In this document: one piece after another, positions 61,019 through 64,000 of the stretch
Position numbering within the stretch: the first letter of the stretch is position 1
Layout of the letters: every line of letters starts with the position of its first letter
Assembly: GCA_050043005.1 (NCBI GenBank)
Contig: JBHJIZ010000130.1
Location: 1-64,000 of the forward strand
Origin: Thermohalobaculum sp050043005
GTDB taxonomy: Bacteria; Pseudomonadota; Alphaproteobacteria; Rhodobacterales; Rhodobacteraceae
Direction: 5' to 3'
Length of the DNA: 64,000 nt
Notes under the pieces: generated by a model
Seen by the model: the letters and a program-made list of their open reading frames with translations, nothing else
Database searches by the model: none
What the model was told of the DNA's origin: nothing
Made by a program: the position numbers and the translations under genes

Positions 61019-61450
61019 TCAGATCACCGGAGTGAGACGGCCCAACCCGAGAGGTTGACCGACCTTCTCACTCCAGATCCAGATCTCGTTATAGCCGGAC
61101 GGCTCGATACTGGTCGGGATGCTATAGCTCTGCCGACCGGCATTTCGGACCAGTGTCGCAAACCGCGTATCCGGCCGGTAACCGTCGCGTCCGAAAGCCA
61201 AACTGGCGCCCACCGGTGCATTCATCCGGAAGTTCGGCTCGAACACCAAAACGCCCGCATTCGGTGCCTGATACAGCGAAACGGTCCCCACGGCGTCCGT
61301 GTTGCTCTCGCCGATCAGGACCGCGCGGTGCGTGACGCGTGCGCCATCCGGGATCGGTGCCTCGCCTGGCTTCGGGGCCTGCGCGCACGCCGAAAGCCAC
61401 ACAAGGCATAAGACCAGGACACTGCGTTTCACGCTCGAGATCGACGGCAT
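61019..61450 (-). CDS. DM13-like domain lipoprotein
   Basis: A 143-aa predicted lipoprotein with signal and lipobox LSAC. The mature part fits the DM13 pattern: a VGTVSLYQAPNAGVLVFEPN strand pair, GRQSYSIPTSIEPSGYNEIW and the closing WSEKVGQPLGLGRL. ATG 61450 is fixed by GGGGGAG six bases upstream. The DM13 domain is proposed in the literature to be cytochrome/redox related, but the WC cysteine common in DM13 is replaced by WS here. It is cotranscribed with the SnoaL-like gene. Confidence 0.75.
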   Translation of the reverse strand: MPSISSVKRSVLVLCLVWLSACAQAPKPGEAPIPDGARVTHRAVLIGESNTDAVGTVSLYQAPNAGVLVFEPNFRMNAPVGASLAFGRDGYRPDTRFATLVRNAGRQSYSIPTSIEPSGYNEIWIWSEKVGQPLGLGRLTPVI

Positions 61451-61541
61451 TAAGTGCTCCCCCATCGCTTGACGAGCGTATCGGATGACCGGCACTTGGC
61501 AAGGCGAAAAGCTGTGAACGAATAAAGCAAGGGTTAGGCTG

Positions 61542-62156
61542 ATGCACGGACGCTACGCGGTGCTGGGCTGGGGATCGCTGATCTGGGATCTGGAGATTCT
61601 GGAGGCGCATGTCGAGTTGCCCTGGCAGATGGAGCATGGTCCGCACCTGCCGATGGAGTTCAGCCGGATCAGCGCCAAGCGCAAGATGGGTCTGGCGGTA
61701 TGCCTGGATCACGAGTTCGGACAGGCCTGTCCAACGCACGCGGTGCCGTCGCGGAGAACCGAGGTTGGCGCAGTGGCGGACGATCTGGCACGGCGCGAGC
61801 GCGCGCCTGTCGAGATGATCGGGGCCGTTTGCCATGCTACGGGTACGCGGGTCGGACGGGCCGAGATTGTCGAGATCATCGCCGACTGGTGCACTCAGCA
61901 TGGCTGGACGGGTGCTGTCTGGACCGATCTGCGCAGCAATTTCGCCGAAATCTCAGGGCAGGTATTTTCCTTCGATGCCGCCGGAGCGCACTTGCGGACT
62001 TTGACAGACGAACAACTCGAGGAAGCCGTGCGCTATATCACCTGCGCGCCCGTAGCGACCGACACGCCCCTGCGCCGTACCCTGATGCAGGACCCTTGGT
62101 GGCACGAGGCTATGGCGCGGTTCGGCTTCGCGGACAGGCTCGCGGTTATCACATGA
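61542..62156 (+). CDS. Conserved hypothetical protein with GGCT/ChaC-like start
   Basis: A 204-aa soluble protein. It begins YAVLGWGSLIWDLEILE, recalling the YGSLIW motif of gamma-glutamylcyclotransferase-fold proteins, and continues GPHLPMEFSRISAKRKMGLAV, a conserved block in related hypotheticals. The catalytic Glu of ChaC/GGCT cannot be placed with confidence. It ends DPWWHEAMARFGFADRL. It is monocistronic, between a divergent lipoprotein gene and the beta-oxidation operon. Confidence 0.72.
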   Translation: MHGRYAVLGWGSLIWDLEILEAHVELPWQMEHGPHLPMEFSRISAKRKMGLAVCLDHEFGQACPTHAVPSRRTEVGAVADDLARRERAPVEMIGAVCHATGTRVGRAEIVEIIADWCTQHGWTGAVWTDLRSNFAEISGQVFSFDAAGAHLRTLTDEQLEEAVRYITCAPVATDTPLRRTLMQDPWWHEAMARFGFADRLAVIT

Positions 62157-62244
62157 CGGACGGCACGCCGCCTTGCCGGCGCGGCACGCAGTACACATAA
62201 CACTTGGGAACCGCCCGGACCCAGTTGATCAGGAGAGCCCGACC

Positions 62245-63453
62245 ATGCCCGAGGCCGCTTACATCTACGACGCCATCCGCACGCCGCGCTCCCGCGGCAA
62301 GGCCGACGGCACCTTGAACGAGGTCAAACCGATCAATCTGGTGACGACGCTGCTCGACGAGATGCAGGGGCGCCACGATCTGGACACGTCGCGGGTCGAC
62401 GACGTGATGCTGGGCTGCGTGATGCCGCATATGGAGCAGGGATCGGTTCTGCCGAAGATCGCGCTGCAAAAGTCGGGCTGGGACGAAAGCGTGCCGGGTG
62501 CGCAGGTGAACCGCTTCTGTGCCTCGGGCCTCGATACATTCAACACCGCCGCCGCCAAGGTCGCCTCGGGTTGGGAGGATCTGGTCTGCGCGGGCGGGTT
62601 CGAATCGATGTCCCGCGTGCCGATGGGTTCGGACGGCGGACCGTTCGCCGAGGATCCAGAGACGAACTTCGCCACCGGCTGCGTGCCGCAGGGCAGCGGC
62701 GCCGATCTGATCGCCACGATCGAGGGTTGGAACCGCGATGACGTGGATGATGTCGCGGTACAGTCGCAGAAGAAGGCCGCTCACGCCCAGGCCCAGGGCT
62801 GGTTCGACCGCTCCGTCGTGCCCGTGAAAGATGAGAGCGGCCTGACGGTTCTGGAGAAAGACGATTTCATCAAGCCCGATACGGACATGCAGAAGCTCGG
62901 CGCGCTGCGGCCGAGTTTCGAGAAGATGGGTGCGTTCGGCTATGATGCCGTCGCGTTGGCGAAGTACGCCGAGGTCGAGCGGATCAACCACGTGCACACG
63001 CCGGGCAATTCGTCCGGGATTGTCGACGGCGCTTCGCTGATCATGGTTGGTAACGAACAGGTCGGGAAGGACCTGGGGCTGGAGCCGCGGGCGCGGGTGC
63101 GTTCGATCGCGCTGACCGGAACCGAGCCGACGATCATGCTGACCGGGCCGGGACCGGCCGCGAAGAAGGCGTTGAAGAAAGCCGGACTGACGATCGATGA
63201 CATCGACCTGGTCGAGATCAACGCGGCTTTTGCCTCGGTCGTTCTGCGCCTGCAGCGGGATCTGGGCGTGCCGGACGAGACACTGAACGTGGTCGGCGGT
63301 GCCATCGCGATGGGTCACCCGCTGGGGGCGACCGGCGGGTGCCTGGTGTCGACCATGGTTGACGAACTGGAGCGCCGCGATCTGAAACGCGCACTGATGT
63401 GCATGTGTGTTGGCGGCGGCATGGGCGTCGCCTCGATCATCGAGCGGGTCTGA
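62245..63453 (+). CDS. Acetyl-CoA C-acyltransferase (FadA-type thiolase)
   Basis: A 402-aa thiolase that releases acetyl-CoA from 3-ketoacyl-CoA in beta-oxidation. The nucleophilic Cys is in VNRFCASGLDTFN. The catalytic His is in MGHPLGATGG, and the second catalytic Cys sits in CMCVGGGMGVASI, although the usual CIGGGQG is CVGGGMG here. EINAAFASVVLR holds the NxAFA motif. ATG 62245 follows AGGAGAGCC. It lies six bases upstream of the enoyl-CoA hydratase gene, the common FadA-FadB/J pairing in alphaproteobacteria. Confidence 0.92.
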   Translation: MPEAAYIYDAIRTPRSRGKADGTLNEVKPINLVTTLLDEMQGRHDLDTSRVDDVMLGCVMPHMEQGSVLPKIALQKSGWDESVPGAQVNRFCASGLDTFNTAAAKVASGWEDLVCAGGFESMSRVPMGSDGGPFAEDPETNFATGCVPQGSGADLIATIEGWNRDDVDDVAVQSQKKAAHAQAQGWFDRSVVPVKDESGLTVLEKDDFIKPDTDMQKLGALRPSFEKMGAFGYDAVALAKYAEVERINHVHTPGNSSGIVDGASLIMVGNEQVGKDLGLEPRARVRSIALTGTEPTIMLTGPGPAAKKALKKAGLTIDDIDLVEINAAFASVVLRLQRDLGVPDETLNVVGGAIAMGHPLGATGGCLVSTMVDELERRDLKRALMCMCVGGGMGVASIIERV

Positions 63454-63458
63454 GACCG

Positions 63459-64000
63459 ATGGGGACCGAGACCGAGTATCATTGGGACAGCGACGCCGAC
63501 GGTATTGTCACCATCACCTTCGATGCCTCGGGCCAATCCGCGAACACGATGAATGCGCGCTGGGGTCAGGCGATGGACGAGATCCTGGGACGCCTGATTG
63601 CCGAGGACGGATTGACGGGCGTGGTCCTGGCATCGGCCAAGAAAACCTTCTTCGCGGGCGGCGATCTGGAAGAGCTGTTGGCCGCAGAAGGCACGCCGGA
63701 GGAGATGTTCGCCTGGACCGAACGCGCCAAGTCGCATTACCGGGCACTCGAGAAGCTGCCGGTCCCCGTGGTCGGTGCGATCAATGGCGCCGCACTTGGG
63801 GGCGGTTACGAGATGGCACTGGCCTGCAATCATCGGATCATCATCGACGATCCCAAGGCGGTGACCGGCTTACCGGAGGTCACACTTGGCCTCTTGCCAG
63901 GTGCCGGCGGCGTCGTACGCCTGCCCTGCGTGATCGGCCTGGAGAAAGCTCTGCCGATCCTGCTGGAAGGTAAACCTCAGAAGCCAGCACAAGCGTTGAA
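63459..64000 (+). CDS. Enoyl-CoA hydratase / 3-hydroxyacyl-CoA dehydrogenase (FadB/FadJ type), cut by right edge
   Basis: The first 180 codons of a crotonase-fold protein. The substrate oxyanion-hole motifs are visible: KKTFFAGGDLEELL and GAINGAALGGGYEMALAC. The catalytic Glu region is GLPEVTLGLLPGAGGVVRLP. The start of the next domain (LLEGKPQKPAQAL) is typical of the multifunctional FadB/FadJ protein, so a dehydrogenase domain is expected beyond the edge. It starts six bases after the thiolase stop. With the thiolase it performs the last steps of fatty-acid beta-oxidation. Confidence 0.9.
   Translation, partial: MGTETEYHWDSDADGIVTITFDASGQSANTMNARWGQAMDEILGRLIAEDGLTGVVLASAKKTFFAGGDLEELLAAEGTPEEMFAWTERAKSHYRALEKLPVPVVGAINGAALGGGYEMALACNHRIIIDDPKAVTGLPEVTLGLLPGAGGVVRLPCVIGLEKALPILLEGKPQKPAQAL

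Noticed and set aside
1..64000. CRISPR arrays, intact transposases, integrases or attachment sites
   Set aside because: No regularly spaced repeats, transposase motifs or tRNA-flanking direct repeats were seen, including around the tRNA-Lys gene at 12.6 kb.

Overview
The window is high-GC bacterial DNA with short intergenic gaps, many ATGA or GTGA stop/start overlaps and a CCA-encoding tRNA-Lys. The gene set points to an alphaproteobacterium, most likely of the Rhodobacterales type. It includes BetI/choline dehydrogenase, XdhABC with a BMP-type ABC importer, an oxygen-dependent HemF, a Hint-domain secreted protein, clustered ABC exporters and a TolQ/MotB-like motor pair. The taxonomic call is an inference from gene content only.

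Layout. 1-9.0 kb: export and metal-type transport. This holds an RND pump (cut by the left edge) with its adaptor, a Cys-rich DUF318-type permease behind a MerR-type promoter, and a HlyD/RbbA-like/ABC-2 operon. 9.5-14.6 kb: a large G8/beta-helix protein, tRNA-Lys, an EamA transporter and a pentapeptide-repeat protein. 14.8-25 kb: a tightly overlapping purine operon (ABC ATPase, two permeases, xdhA, xdhB, xdhC, guanine deaminase, GST, possibly a 49-aa ORF), for uptake and oxidation of purine bases. 25-28.8 kb: betI, a divergent BCCT carrier and betA, with repeated operator-like half-sites between betI and the carrier gene. 29.0-29.7 kb: an AT-richer island with an orphan YopT-like (C58) cysteine protease. 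29.8-36.8 kb: housekeeping and stand-alone genes (cytochrome c, UDP-sugar dehydrogenase, CoA-binding protein, SBP56/methanethiol oxidase, EF-P, inositol phosphatase). 37.0-40.8 kb: a proton-motor-like pair with a giant coiled-coil OmpA-type partner. 40.9-47.3 kb: three tandem paralogous ABC exporters with one small Cys-containing protein inserted among them.

47.7-64 kb: hemF, a Hint protein, a decayed chimeric pseudogene, and then a compact operon (membrane protein, M48 lipoprotein, small lipoprotein, Cys-cluster protein, adenylate cyclase, two SDRs). After it come a candidate minus-strand small RNA with anti-Shine-Dalgarno loops, an ArsR/NIPSNAP/ABM module, three further tandem paralogs of the Cys-cluster protein, small conserved genes, and the start of a thiolase/enoyl-CoA hydratase fatty-acid beta-oxidation unit that leaves the right edge.

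The most unusual element is the Cys-cluster protein family. Four intact copies and one decayed copy lie within 11 kb. They share the invariant pattern C-x2-C-x3-CC ... C-x7-C-x10-C-x4-C. Three have an added N-terminal four-Cys ribbon, and one is translationally coupled to an adenylate cyclase. I do not recognise a characterised function for it. No CRISPR array, intact transposase or integrase was seen.
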